This document shows, piece by piece, positions 27,486 through 36,134 of a DNA stretch of 64,000 bases. Under the pieces are notes generated by a model. The model had not been told where the DNA came from. It was given only the letters and a program-made list of their open reading frames with translations, and did not search any database. The stretch is from assembly GCF_038500265.1 (NCBI RefSeq), contig NZ_CP150637.1:1265501-1329500 (forward strand). The letters are read 5' to 3'. The position numbers were made by a program, and so were the translations under genes. This DNA is from Ignatzschineria larvae DSM 13226. GTDB taxonomy: Bacteria > Pseudomonadota > Gammaproteobacteria > Cardiobacteriales > Wohlfahrtiimonadaceae. Positions within the stretch are counted from its first letter, which is position 1. Each line of letters begins with the position of its first letter.

Positions 27486-28472
27486 CTACTCACCTCGTTC
27501 CGCTTCTTCCGATCGATCAACGTCTTCCCACGAACGAAGCGCACCCTTTTTAACTTCCTCAAACATAAAATCGAGGCACTTATGTTGTGTAAATTTCTGC
27601 AATATCTGTTGCCTAAATTCTTGCTCTGTGGCTCGCTCTTTAGCACAGATAAAAGCCCATGGGAGTACTATCGAATCCTTAATGAGATCAGCTACATCAA
27701 AGACTAATGCGCCTCTTCTTGTCTTTCCATGCATCACTGCAAAACCATGAGGAATTCCTAATACCCAAAGCGTACAAGCAGCTAGCCCATAAGCAAGATA
27801 ATTACCATGATTGAGGAAATCATTTGCATCATCATTTCCTTCATGATTACGGCTAAAGTCATGCAGACCTGTCTGCTTTCCTACAATTTTATAGAGTTGC
27901 TTTGTTAGGAGAGCTTCTGCAAGAAGAAGATCTCCAACCCTATTTATTGTAGGAATCTTTGATTCAAATACGGATAAAGCAGCAGCTAAATCAGGAAGAT
28001 CGAGTGTCAATCCCTCTTGATGTAGATCTCGATCTTTCGCCCAGACATGGCGAAGAAAATTGATACGTGACTCTTGAAAGGATTTTGCAATCACTAACCT
28101 TTTCTGTTCATCAAACCAAAATCCTAACCAACCTTGAAGATATTCCGTTGGTCGATACTCACTCTGTGGTGTCATCCATTCAATCTCTGTCCCCATAAAA
28201 AGAGGTGTTCCCCCGCCACCACAAAAACCGATTAAGACACCGGCTGACGCAAGCATTCTAACTGCGGCTTGTGTGATAGACGTTCCGGTACCAAGTAGAA
28301 TTACAGTCGTATTAGCAATCGGAATATTGTAGTAATGATTCTCCCGCTTCGCCTCTGTAAGATAGAGAACACGTCCATCTTTCTGCATCACCCGGCAATA
28401 TTCCAAGTAATAGATATTCGCGCGTTTTGAGTGAAGAATTGCTTTTAGATCAGATCCATGCAGATATTCCAT
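27486..28472 (-). CDS. cas1: Cas1 integrase (type I-F)
   Basis: A 328-residue integrase that, with Cas2-3, inserts spacers at the leader end. The N-terminal beta domain begins MEYLHGSDLKAILHSKRANIYYLEYCRV. Metal-binding candidates are the Glu in LLLAEALL, the His in FAVMHGKTRRG and the Asp in VFDVADLIKD. It heads the operon. No Shine-Dalgarno is apparent; a 10-bp inverted repeat abuts the start codon. Confidence 0.97.
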   Translation of the reverse strand: MEYLHGSDLKAILHSKRANIYYLEYCRVMQKDGRVLYLTEAKRENHYYNIPIANTTVILLGTGTSITQAAVRMLASAGVLIGFCGGGGTPLFMGTEIEWMTPQSEYRPTEYLQGWLGFWFDEQKRLVIAKSFQESRINFLRHVWAKDRDLHQEGLTLDLPDLAAALSVFESKIPTINRVGDLLLAEALLTKQLYKIVGKQTGLHDFSRNHEGNDDANDFLNHGNYLAYGLAACTLWVLGIPHGFAVMHGKTRRGALVFDVADLIKDSIVLPWAFICAKERATEQEFRQQILQKFTQHKCLDFMFEEVKKGALRSWEDVDRSEEAERGE

Positions 28473-28473
28473 A

Positions 28474-28513
28474 ATGATAATCTCAAAAGTTAAATTTTAA
28501 ATAAGATTATCAT
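28474..28513 (-). promoter_or_regulatory. Inverted repeat at the cas operon start
   Basis: ATGATAATCT (28474-28483) and AGATTATCAT (28504-28513) form a perfect 10-bp inverted repeat spaced by 20 bp, one base from the cas1 start codon. On the minus strand TATGAT overlaps the outer arm as a possible -10. It could be a repressor site or an mRNA hairpin limiting cas1 translation. Confidence 0.5.
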
Positions 28514-28568
28514 ATTAGATTAATTATTCATATAACCATTTAATCAAAATAAATTTTACCCTAACAAC

Positions 28569-28598
28569 AAAAAACCTCAGCATCTTTCGATACTGAGG
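28569..28598 (-). terminator. Intrinsic terminator of DIP1984-family gene
   Basis: On the minus strand CCTCAGTATC/GATGCTGAGG forms a 10-bp stem (one G-U) with a GAAA loop, then TTTTTT. It separates the cas operon from the gene upstream. Confidence 0.85.
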
Positions 28599-28781
28599 CC
28601 TTTCCCCGATCCCACCCTAGTAGAAAATCAGTGCTGTGGTAGTAAATAGTGTTATTTTACAGTGAGCCTGTAAATGATTCTTAACGTAAATGATGATAAG
28701 GGTTGCGTTGTTAGCGCTCATTAGTTAAGAGTTGGTTTTAGCACTCGCCTTTTCTACTTTGCCATTAAACATTATAACCCA

Positions 28782-29246
28782 TTACTTTGGCTCTACAAGC
28801 GCTGTACGCCAATTAGTCGCTTGGATTTGGGTATCTAATTCCCGCCACTTTTTGGCAAGTGCATCATATTCTTTAGAAAGCTCTGCGACATCAACAATGC
28901 TTAGGAATTTAATCTCGGACATACTGTAACGATTAGTATTTTCGGATGCTCGATTGATCATCTGATTCAGAGTATCGCGCTTTTTCATCAGATTCTCCCG
29001 CTCGATCAGGGCATCCGCAAGACTCATTGTTTCAGAAAAAGGGGTTTCATTATTAGTCTGATTAATTCTTCCGACTAAATGCCCTAATTGATCAATGGCA
29101 ATAAAGAGCTCTTTACGTACCTCTATAGGATCTAAAGCGGGCGTATCGCCTTCTTGAACTTTGACATTCTCTAATAAACGCTCATTGAGTTGAGCAATTC
29201 TTTTTTGTAAATCTGCGCGTATGTTGAGCGCTTCTCCTAAGGTCAT
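28782..29246 (-). CDS. DIP1984-family (septicolysin-like) protein
   Basis: About 154 residues, almost entirely helical. The N-terminus TLGEALNIRADLQKRIAQLNERLLENVKVQEGDTP matches the DIP1984 family, and a second similar block follows at SLADALIERENLMKKRDTLNQMI. The molecular function of the family is not established. Two ATGs stand side by side; the second (29246) is better spaced from AAGGAGA. The gene is followed by its own terminator and is probably not part of the cas operon. Confidence 0.8.
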   Translation of the reverse strand: MTLGEALNIRADLQKRIAQLNERLLENVKVQEGDTPALDPIEVRKELFIAIDQLGHLVGRINQTNNETPFSETMSLADALIERENLMKKRDTLNQMINRASENTNRYSMSEIKFLSIVDVAELSKEYDALAKKWRELDTQIQATNWRTALVEPK

Positions 29247-29276
29247 CATATCTCCTTACCTATGTGTTATCTACAT

Positions 29277-29407
29277 TATAGTAAATTTGGTTTAAGAAAA
29301 ATGGTTTTAAACACCACTTGCAAGATGCCGGATAGAACGGCTTCCTTACTTATTACAGCCGATGCGCCGGCATTTAAACAAGCTTATTTTGAACCGATAT
29401 TACTATA
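29277..29407 (-). repeat. MITE-like repeat, short form, copy 2
   Basis: A 131-bp element in reverse orientation to the copy at 5709-5839 and differing from it at only four positions by my count. Both ends read TATAGTAA inward. It lies between the DIP1984-family gene start and the exported RidA gene. Confidence 0.85.
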
Positions 29408-29562
29408 CTTGTACTGTCTATGCATCTATGCATCTATGCTACTTAAATTCTAAGATAAATCGTCTAAGATGAAAGTTTATGTGTCTCTAATAGCTGATAA
29501 TCTTCCATAAATGCTACTTTATATGAGAAATATTATACCATTTTTACGAGTATTGAGGATCT

Positions 29563-29600
29563 CAAAAGAAAACCTTCATACTCTCAATAGAATATGAAGG
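29563..29600 (-). terminator. Intrinsic terminator of the exported RidA gene
   Basis: CCTTCATA (29573-29580) pairs with TATGAAGG (29593-29600). On the minus strand the stem is followed by TTTTCTTTT. Confidence 0.75.
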
Positions 29601-29679
29601 CCCTTATTATTGATTAATCACTTTATCACTTACAACGGTAATTATTGAGATCACCGAGATCGATAAGTAACAGTAAACA

Positions 29680-30165
29680 CTATGGACGAATGGCAGTGAC
29701 TTCGATCTCAACGCGCCACGCGGGATGCGCTAATTTTGCTACCTGAAATGCTGAACGCGCTGGTAACTTGTTCGTTTTTTCTGGGTTAAAGAATTGTGAA
29801 TAACCATTCATAAAACCTTTAAAGTCCATTGTACCATCAGTCTCTTCGCCACCTACTAAGAAGACTTGCATTTTAACAACATCTTCCATAGTCAAACCAA
29901 GCTCTGCAAGATTCGCTTCTACTTGTTTTAAGATATTCACAGTTTGCGCTTCTGTATCACCGTATGCTTCGAGTGAATTAGCCGGTGCATCAGGATTGCT
30001 CACAGTAGGGACTTTACCGCTTAAAAATACGAGATTTTTGCCCGCAGGAATCTCAACTGATTGAGAAATAGGCATACCTTCCAATTTATGGTAAACCACT
30101 GCATCATCAGCACTTGCAACACCTACCACGAATGGAAGGGCTAATAAAAGACTCTTTAAACGCAT
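29680..30165 (-). CDS. Exported RidA-family imine/enamine deaminase
   Basis: A 161-residue RidA (YjgF/YER057c) fold preceded by a cleavable signal peptide (MRLKSLLLALPFVVGVASADD, cut probably after ASA). The RidA core contains LVFLSGKVP, the QTVNILKQVEANLAELGLTMEDVVKMQVFL helix and the C-terminal PARSAFQVAKLAHPAWRVEIEVTA with the active-site Arg and Glu. RidA enzymes hydrolyse reactive imines to ketones and ammonia. Here it would act in the periplasm. It lies about 130 bp downstream of a Tat-exported FAD amine oxidase that would make such imines. Confidence 0.88.
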   Translation of the reverse strand: MRLKSLLLALPFVVGVASADDAVVYHKLEGMPISQSVEIPAGKNLVFLSGKVPTVSNPDAPANSLEAYGDTEAQTVNILKQVEANLAELGLTMEDVVKMQVFLVGGEETDGTMDFKGFMNGYSQFFNPEKTNKLPARSAFQVAKLAHPAWRVEIEVTAIRP

Positions 30166-30294
30166 AATATATACTCCTATTTAACAATTTTTGAAACCCA
30201 TTACCGGATCTCACTATTTCGGCAGATAATCTACCTCGATAAAAGAAGATCTAAGTCTAAAATACTCAAGATCTTCAATCTCATGACTGCGATA

Positions 30295-31713
30295 TTAGCT
30301 AAAACGTGTTACATCAAATGGTGTTGGATTAATCACAGGTTTTCTGTCCATTACTAAATCAGCCGTTAATTCACCTGCTGCAGGGCTTTCTGTCATACCC
30401 CAAACTGTTGCAGTATTAATCACTAAACCTGGATATTGTGGCACTTTAGAGATAATCGGTAATTCATCGTAAGTCGGTGCCACGATTGCACCCCAACGCT
30501 CAACCACCTCTGAGGCTTCAAATTGTGGGAATTCACGTTTCATCCGATTAAATACCGCATCTAAATGTTCATTATTTTGTGTTGCCGTTACAATACGATT
30601 TTTCTCAAATGGCGTGACTTCATCTAAATTCCAAGAGGTTGGAATTTGGAATGAACTTAAGAAATCGGGGCCAATTTTGAACTCAAGCGGTAATTCACCG
30701 CCCCCTAAAAGATGCATAAATTTAGGCCCTAAGAGAATGCTATCTTTCACGATTGAGCTTGTGAAAATACGAGGAGCAACAGCATAAGTACCATCAGCTT
30801 GTTCGCGGAAATGGATGCCATTTGGCAAATGAACATTGCCTTTTGGTGCGCCAGGAACGCCTGAAACACGTTGTTGTGAAAGGTAAACATTGAGTGTTGG
30901 AAGATCAACGCCTAAGTTCCCCATGAAAAGACGTGACCAAATACCGCCGGCTAACACCACTGATGAAGTCTTGATATTGCCCCTTTCAGTGACCACATCA
31001 GCAATTTTGCCACCTTCAGTTTCAATGCCTCGCACTGCACAATTAGTAAAGATTTTTACACCGATTCTTTGGGCATAACGCGCTAACACAGGCGTACCGG
31101 TTTCAGGATCAACAGAACCTGCATCTTCTTCAAACCCAGCAATCTCCCAATTGGTTTGTGCATCCGGAAGACGAGCTGCTAGCTCTTCACCATGAATAAT
31201 ACGTGTTTTAAGGGGTGTATCAAAGCCTGGATCTTCGCTATTCAACGCAATCCATTCTCTCACTGTTGCAAGTTCTTTATCTGTTGCAATGGCTTCCACT
31301 CGACCTTGTGTACGATAGCTTGTATCATCATTGACACGCGCATTCATTTCACGCCACAATTTTTTGCCATAATGATGTAGAGGGAAAATTTCAGGGGAGG
31401 TTTTATAGCTGATAATTTGGCTATAAGCACGACCTGATTGCTCACCACCGACTTCACCTTTCTCACAGATGGTGACGCTTAAACCGCGCTCTCTAAGATT
31501 AATCGCAGTCATAATTCCTTGAATACCAGCACCGATAATCACAACGTCAGATTGCTTCGGCAAAGGGCCTTCAGTCCCCACAACATGTTGCGCCCGAGAT
31601 TGAGTTTGAATCAACGTTCCTTCTCTACGCATCATAGGGGTAACTACAGCTCCTGCACCTAATGCACCCACTGCACCAGCTCCGATAAGGAATTTTCGTC
31701 GTGAAATTTTCAT
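30295..31713 (-). CDS. Tat-exported FAD-dependent amino acid/amine oxidoreductase
   Basis: A 472-residue DAO-family flavoenzyme. It starts with a twin-arginine signal (MKISRRKFLIGAGAVGALGAGAV), then the FAD Rossmann motif DVVIIGAGIQGIMTAINL, and has the C-terminal DAO strand VVERWGAIVAPTYDELPII. The start is at 31713 (SD AAAGGT); twelve upstream codons of the ORF are discarded. It would oxidise an amine or amino acid in the periplasm to an imine. The exported RidA gene lies next downstream on the same strand. The substrate is not evident. Confidence 0.85.
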   Translation of the reverse strand: MKISRRKFLIGAGAVGALGAGAVVTPMMRREGTLIQTQSRAQHVVGTEGPLPKQSDVVIIGAGIQGIMTAINLRERGLSVTICEKGEVGGEQSGRAYSQIISYKTSPEIFPLHHYGKKLWREMNARVNDDTSYRTQGRVEAIATDKELATVREWIALNSEDPGFDTPLKTRIIHGEELAARLPDAQTNWEIAGFEEDAGSVDPETGTPVLARYAQRIGVKIFTNCAVRGIETEGGKIADVVTERGNIKTSSVVLAGGIWSRLFMGNLGVDLPTLNVYLSQQRVSGVPGAPKGNVHLPNGIHFREQADGTYAVAPRIFTSSIVKDSILLGPKFMHLLGGGELPLEFKIGPDFLSSFQIPTSWNLDEVTPFEKNRIVTATQNNEHLDAVFNRMKREFPQFEASEVVERWGAIVAPTYDELPIISKVPQYPGLVINTATVWGMTESPAAGELTADLVMDRKPVINPTPFDVTRFS

Positions 31714-32080
31714 CTTAACTACCTTTACCAATTGTTTATAAAAAATCAAATAAATTTACGAAGCGCGTATCATATCACGCCTCTTTTTTATTGATCACGA
31801 TCAATTTTTGGTAAATTTGGCTAAGATCTATATCAAAATTAGAGATGGAAAATCGTTTTATCGAAGATATATCCCTATTATTAAATAGTTATCATTAACA
31901 ACGATTCATGTTAGGTAAGGGAAAACCTCCTTATTTATATTTTAAATTGCTTTTTTTTTGCACAAAAAAACCGTTTCTTTCTCTCAAAAGAAACGGTTTT
32001 TGACCGAGTTTAACTTGCTTTTATCTGTTTAAAACTTAAAATATTCTGAATTTAAAATATTCTATATTATCAAATCATTA
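31714..32080. other. Intergenic region with terminator, upstream of the FAD oxidase
   Basis: This region holds the FAD oxidase promoter (minus strand) and the end of the NlpA-type gene. Apart from the terminator hairpin near 31964-31999 I see no gene or RNA. Confidence 0.5.
31964..31999 (-). terminator. Intrinsic terminator of NlpA-type lipoprotein gene
   Basis: AAACCGTTTCTTT (31968-31980) pairs with AAAGAAACGGTTT (31987-31999), a 13-bp stem followed on the minus strand by a T-tract. It is about 80 bp past the lipoprotein stop. Confidence 0.9.
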
Positions 32081-32899
32081 CTAACCCTCAGGCCAGATGA
32101 ACCAACCTTTGCTTTCAGGATCATTCTCGATAAATTGACGCATCTCGTCAGATTGGAATGCTTTTTTCACATCTTTGGCCCACTGTGTATTGGCATCTTT
32201 TGCTTTTACCGTCACCATTAATTCAAGGCTAGGAAGAAACGTCTCATGCGCTAATGCATGCTCTGAACCAATCCCTGCAAGAAGAGCCACACCGCCCGGC
32301 ATAACCCCATAATCAATCTCATCTAATAGACGGGGGATCAATGCTGAATCAACTTCTTTGAACTGTAAATTTAGCGGATTTTCGATAATATCTTTCTGAG
32401 TTAAAGTTGCAATATCAGCATTCGGATTAACTTTAATCCAACCAATTTTAGCTAAAAGTGCATAAGAACGCGCCATATTAGAGGGATCATTTGGAATTAA
32501 AACAGTATCATTCTGTTTAACATTATCTAAAGAGTTCTGTTTGACCGAGTAGATAAAAGCAGGAATAGAAGGTGTATGTACAATCGAGACTAAATCTTGC
32601 CCTGTTTCACGATTGTAAACATCTAAATAGGCTTGATGTTGGGCTGTATGAAAATCAATTCCGCCCTCGACTAATGCCGTATTGGCATCTCGAAGTGTAC
32701 TAAAATTAAGAAATTCAACTTTATACCCATCCGCTTCTAACTGTGGTTTGACTACTTTTTCCACTAATATATTATGCGCACTGGGAGGCATTCCTACACG
32801 CAACACCTTTTTATTAGCATCATCTTGTTCGCTATTACCACAGGCAGCGATGACTAACCCTATTAGCGCAACGCCTAACCACTTCACATATCCCTTCAT
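32081..32899 (-). CDS. NlpA/MetQ-family substrate-binding lipoprotein, copy A
   Basis: A 272-residue lipoprotein of the MetQ/NlpA family, which delivers methionine or related ligands to an ABC importer. The signal peptide ends in the lipobox IAAC (LIGLVIAACGNS). Family motifs are VLRVGMPPSAHN, GGIDFHTAQHQAYLD and the PNDPSNMARSYALL segment. The start at 32899 follows AAGGAGATTGCAG; the ORF is open 20 codons upstream. No metN or metI lies near, so the cognate transporter is elsewhere. Confidence 0.9.
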   Translation of the reverse strand: MKGYVKWLGVALIGLVIAACGNSEQDDANKKVLRVGMPPSAHNILVEKVVKPQLEADGYKVEFLNFSTLRDANTALVEGGIDFHTAQHQAYLDVYNRETGQDLVSIVHTPSIPAFIYSVKQNSLDNVKQNDTVLIPNDPSNMARSYALLAKIGWIKVNPNADIATLTQKDIIENPLNLQFKEVDSALIPRLLDEIDYGVMPGGVALLAGIGSEHALAHETFLPSLELMVTVKAKDANTQWAKDVKKAFQSDEMRQFIENDPESKGWFIWPEG

Positions 32900-33245
32900 C
32901 TGCAATCTCCTTCTCAATTTCGCTACTTTCTCATGATATGATTTTGTTATACGATTCAAGCAATCATTAAAGCATACTTAACATATAAGTTAAACTTTTT
33001 TATAGTATATTCCTCCTATTAAATCATTGATTTTGGCAAAAGAGAATCCTTTATCGACAAATAACGTCATCATAGAAGCGATAACGCTTAAATAGAATAT
33101 CAATATTTTTAAATCTATTTAAAATAGAAGAATAAGAGAACATTTATCTTGCGATCTCCTTTTTGTTATAACATTTTGTTATTCCAACGACCTTCCAAAG
33201 CCGCTTTTAACGGATTTATTATCAACGACATAAAAGAGCGACATT
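32900..33245. other. Divergent promoter region between NlpA-type and DUF421 genes
   Basis: No gene seen. AT-rich. On the minus strand TTAAC/GTTAA form a small dyad (TTAACTTATATGTTAA) that may be a regulator site. No riboswitch-like fold like that at 36088-36128 was noticed here. Confidence 0.4.
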
Positions 33246-33905
33246 ATGCCCTACTATCTATTAGCAATGATCAAATTTATGATTGGCTTTACCATTATTT
33301 TGACCCATATGAATCTCACCGGTCGAACACAACTATCGCAACTTACGCCGGTAGATTTTATTGGAAATTTCGTACTCGGGGGCATTATTGGTGGCGTGAT
33401 TTATAGCGATGCCATTCCTTTAACACAATATGTTGTCGTGCTACTCATTGGCGTATCGATGATTAGCCTCATTCATTGGATTAGCAAGCATATTCGATTG
33501 GTACGTAATGTAACTATCGGTAATCCCATTACGATTATCAAAGATGGTCAATTTCAGATGGAAATATTGAAAGAGAAACAGAATAAAATAGATATTCTCA
33601 ACATTCTCTCCCAAATGCACGCTCAAGGTATTCACTCTTTTCAAGAGGTCTATTTTGCGCAAATTGAACCGAATGGCCAACTCACCATTATCTGTGATCG
33701 TGCGCAAATGCCCTCAATAGTGTTACTAAAAGAAGGAGAGGTTTATAAGGATGAATTAGAAAAAATTGGCCGAGATGAAACCTGGTTAAAGAGAGAGCTT
33801 GCCCAATTGAATCTCCATCAATTAGAGGATCTCTTTTTAGTAGAATTTTGGGATGGAAAAATTCACGCCATCCTACAAGATGGTTCAATGGTGCCGGCGC
33901 ATTAA
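33246..33905 (+). CDS. DUF421 (YetF-like) membrane protein
   Basis: A 219-residue protein with three N-terminal membrane segments (about residues 1-22, 35-55, 58-77) and a cytosolic C-terminal domain. GRTQLSQLTPVDFIGNFVLGGIIGGVIY is the DUF421 signature; GNPITIIKDGQFQMEILKE begins the soluble YetF-type domain. The function of the family is poorly known; some members are linked to spore or stress phenotypes. It is followed at once by an 11-bp tandem repeat. Confidence 0.88.
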   Translation: MPYYLLAMIKFMIGFTIILTHMNLTGRTQLSQLTPVDFIGNFVLGGIIGGVIYSDAIPLTQYVVVLLIGVSMISLIHWISKHIRLVRNVTIGNPITIIKDGQFQMEILKEKQNKIDILNILSQMHAQGIHSFQEVYFAQIEPNGQLTIICDRAQMPSIVLLKEGEVYKDELEKIGRDETWLKRELAQLNLHQLEDLFLVEFWDGKIHAILQDGSMVPAH

Positions 33906-33909
33906 AACA

Positions 33910-33960
33910 ATGAGATAGCAATGAGATAGCAATGAGATAGCGATGAGATAGAGATGAGAA
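33910..33960 (+). repeat. 11-bp tandem repeat after the DUF421 gene
   Basis: ATGAGATAGCA and near copies occur four times plus a partial fifth, starting five bases after the stop codon. Later units carry CG or AG at the last two positions. Slippage is likely to vary the copy number. Confidence 0.9.
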
Positions 33961-34011
33961 AAGCCATTATTCCGATTCATTCTCTTTAAGAATTGGTCAG
34001 CATAATGGCTT
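33961..34011. terminator. Long-loop hairpin after the tandem repeat
   Basis: AAGCCATTAT (33961-33970) and ATAATGGCTT (34002-34011) form a perfect 10-bp stem with a 31-base loop. The T-tract is weak, so terminator activity is uncertain. Confidence 0.45.
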
Positions 34012-34103
34012 AATCCTTATCTTATGTCTTATTGCTTCTATACGCTTATTTGTGTTTATTACGCATATATTACTTAATACCACTCTATACAACTCATCGA
34101 TTG

Positions 34104-34934
34104 CTACTTTCCCCAAGCATCAGGATATTTATAACCAGCAAAGCGCTCTTTGGCATAAGCTTTAAATTCATCCGAATTATAAGCTTCTGTGACATCTTTT
34201 AACCAAGGCGCATCGACATCTTGAGTTTTCACCGCAGCCCAGTTAATAAAGATAAAACCAGGATCAGTAAAGAGTGCTTCAGAGAAAGGAATTTTTGAAC
34301 TTGCAGCGTAATTACCGGGAATCACCACAAAATCCACATCTTCACGCACACGCGGTAATTGGGGTGCTTCTAATTGTACTAACTCAATGGCATAAGGATT
34401 CTCGGCAATATCTGCTTTCGTTGCTTTCAGTGGATCAATGCCGGTTTTCAGTGTAATTAAGCCGGCATCTTGAAGTAGCATCAAAGTACGAGAAAAGTTA
34501 CTAGGATCATTAGCAACAGCAAATTTACTACCCTTTGGTAAATTCTCTAAGCTATTTTTCTTACCACTATAGATTCCTAATGGCCCTGTCGGTATTTGAA
34601 ACACCTCGGTTAGATCCAAATTATTCAATGTTTTGAAAGAATTTAGATATGGAAGATGCTGGAAGGTATTGATCTCTAGTGAACCATCCGCTAATGCTCT
34701 ATTCGGTAAAACGTAATCGGTAAAAACAACAAGTTCTACTTCATAGCCTTTTTTCTCTAATTGCGGTTTCACAGAATCGGTCACCATATCTGCAAAATCC
34801 CCAACCGTTGTGCCGATACGGATTTTTTTCAAATCGTGAGAATCCGCTGTTTTATCCTCAGAATTACAAGCCGCTAAAATAGTAGTTGCCCCTATTAATG
34901 CAACTAAAAGCCCCTTTTTCACAAATTGTTTCAT
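34104..34934 (-). CDS. NlpA/MetQ-family substrate-binding lipoprotein, copy B
   Basis: A 276-residue lipoprotein with lipobox LAAC (TTILAACNSED), then RIGTTVGDFADMV, INTFQHLPYLNSF and VANDPSNFSRTLMLL, all MetQ-family landmarks. It lies 123 bp downstream of copy C on the same strand and resembles it more than copy A (QIPTGPLGIYSGK, compare QIPTAPYGLYAGK), so B and C look like a tandem duplication and may share the leader ahead of C. No transporter subunits lie beside it. Confidence 0.9.
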   Translation of the reverse strand: MKQFVKKGLLVALIGATTILAACNSEDKTADSHDLKKIRIGTTVGDFADMVTDSVKPQLEKKGYEVELVVFTDYVLPNRALADGSLEINTFQHLPYLNSFKTLNNLDLTEVFQIPTGPLGIYSGKKNSLENLPKGSKFAVANDPSNFSRTLMLLQDAGLITLKTGIDPLKATKADIAENPYAIELVQLEAPQLPRVREDVDFVVIPGNYAASSKIPFSEALFTDPGFIFINWAAVKTQDVDAPWLKDVTEAYNSDEFKAYAKERFAGYKYPDAWGK

Positions 34935-35057
34935 ATTATCTCCTTAAGACGATCTTCATTCATTATGAAGTCGATATTCAATATTGGTATGTAACTATCG
35001 ATATGTATTTGGATATATTCTTGAATTCATATTCTTAACTTTATACCCTTGAATCGG

Positions 35058-35927
35058 TCAATGACTATCTTGCGCCCAAGCTTCCGGCAATTGATAACCT
35101 TCAAAATGTTCGGCAGTATAGGCTTTGAGTTCCTCTGAATTAAATGCATCAGTAATTGCCTTTAACCAAGGTGCATCACGATCTTCGATACGTGCAGCTG
35201 ACCAGTTAACAAAGGTAAAAGTTGGCTCTGTAAAGATGGCATTTTTAGGATCTAAGCCGGCACTAATCGCAAAATTTCCATTGATCGCTGAGAAATCTAC
35301 ATCTTGTAGTGAGCGTGGCAGTTGTCCGGCATCTAATGTAATAATTTCAATATTAAGTGGGTTTTCAGCGATATCTTCCCGAGAAGCTGTCAGATAATTC
35401 GTATTCTCTTTCAACTTAATCCAGCCTAAATAATCGAGAATCACAAGCACACGTGCATAGTTAGAGGGATCATTCGGTGCAGAGACTTTCATTCCTTGAT
35501 ACGCATCTTCTAAACGCTTGGTTTTACCGGCATACAGCCCGTAAGGTGCCGTTGGAATTTGAAAAACCTCTTCAATGGCTAAATGATGTTGCGCCTTAAA
35601 AGCATCTAAATAGGGTTTATGTTGGAAGATATTGATATCTAAGTCGCCATCGGCTAGTGCTAGATTAGGACGGATATAATCGGCAAACTCAATGAGTTTA
35701 TAACTATAACCTTGCTTCTCAAGCAATGGCCCAACAACATCTCGCACTATCTGCCCATTGACACCGATTGTAACACCGATGACGATCTCTTTTTTCTCGC
35801 TTGCTGGAGCTGTTTCTGTACTTTTCTGTGTCTCATTACAACCTACAAGTACTAAAGCTGAAAGTGCGATCACAGTGATCAGTTTGCCCCATATCTGTTG
35901 ATAAAATCGTTGAAAGTATTGTTTCAT
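35058..35927 (-). CDS. NlpA/MetQ-family substrate-binding lipoprotein, copy C
   Basis: A 289-residue lipoprotein with a somewhat long N-terminus before the lipobox LVGC (SALVLVGCNET). It has VIGVTIGVNGQIVRDVVG, INIFQHKPYLDAF and APNDPSNYARVLVIL. The start at 35927 follows GGAGTGATTTTA; the open frame extends 13 codons further. Upstream lie a transcription terminator and a leader that resembles SAM-II-type riboswitches, which fits control by methionine status. Confidence 0.9.
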   Translation of the reverse strand: MKQYFQRFYQQIWGKLITVIALSALVLVGCNETQKSTETAPASEKKEIVIGVTIGVNGQIVRDVVGPLLEKQGYSYKLIEFADYIRPNLALADGDLDINIFQHKPYLDAFKAQHHLAIEEVFQIPTAPYGLYAGKTKRLEDAYQGMKVSAPNDPSNYARVLVILDYLGWIKLKENTNYLTASREDIAENPLNIEIITLDAGQLPRSLQDVDFSAINGNFAISAGLDPKNAIFTEPTFTFVNWSAARIEDRDAPWLKAITDAFNSEELKAYTAEHFEGYQLPEAWAQDSH

Positions 35928-36010
35928 TAAAATCACTCCTCTTTGTCTTAAATATTGGTTTACCATCTGAAATCATAGATAGACCTAAATAATTCATTAT
36001 CAAAAAGACA

Positions 36011-36039
36011 CAAAAAAACCCGCAACATCTGTTACGGGT
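36011..36039 (-). terminator. Intrinsic terminator in the leader of lipoprotein copy C
   Basis: On the minus strand ACCCGTAACA/TGTTGCGGGT (one G-U) forms a 10-bp stem followed by TTTTTTT. It lies 85 bp before the lipoprotein start and after a promoter, as in transcription attenuation. It might also end the YgiM-like transcript. Confidence 0.8.
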
Positions 36040-36087
36040 CATCTATTCGGATAGAAGAGATAGTCTAATAACTCTACTCTCTATATC

Positions 36088-36128
36088 ACGCTTTAGCTGT
36101 TGTGCCCGCAAGCTGTATCAAATCGGCA
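36088..36128 (-). promoter_or_regulatory. Candidate SAM-II-type riboswitch
   Basis: Reading the minus strand from about 36128: TTGCC, GATTTG (36124-36119), a linker, GCTTGC (36113-36108), GGGCAC, and AGCTAAAGCG (core GCTAAA 36097-36092). The order GAUUUG ... GCUUGC ... GCUAAA and the possible pseudoknot (UGCC with GGCA, GCUU with AAGC) recall the SAM-II (metA) riboswitch as I remember it. The recalled GAUAAA-type segment is not obvious, so it may be a relative or chance resemblance. Confidence 0.4.
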
Positions 36129-36134
36129 AGATCT

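Noticed and set aside
29262-29453. 63-codon open frame upstream of the RidA gene
   Set aside because: It is contained in the MITE-like repeat and neighbouring AT-rich DNA.
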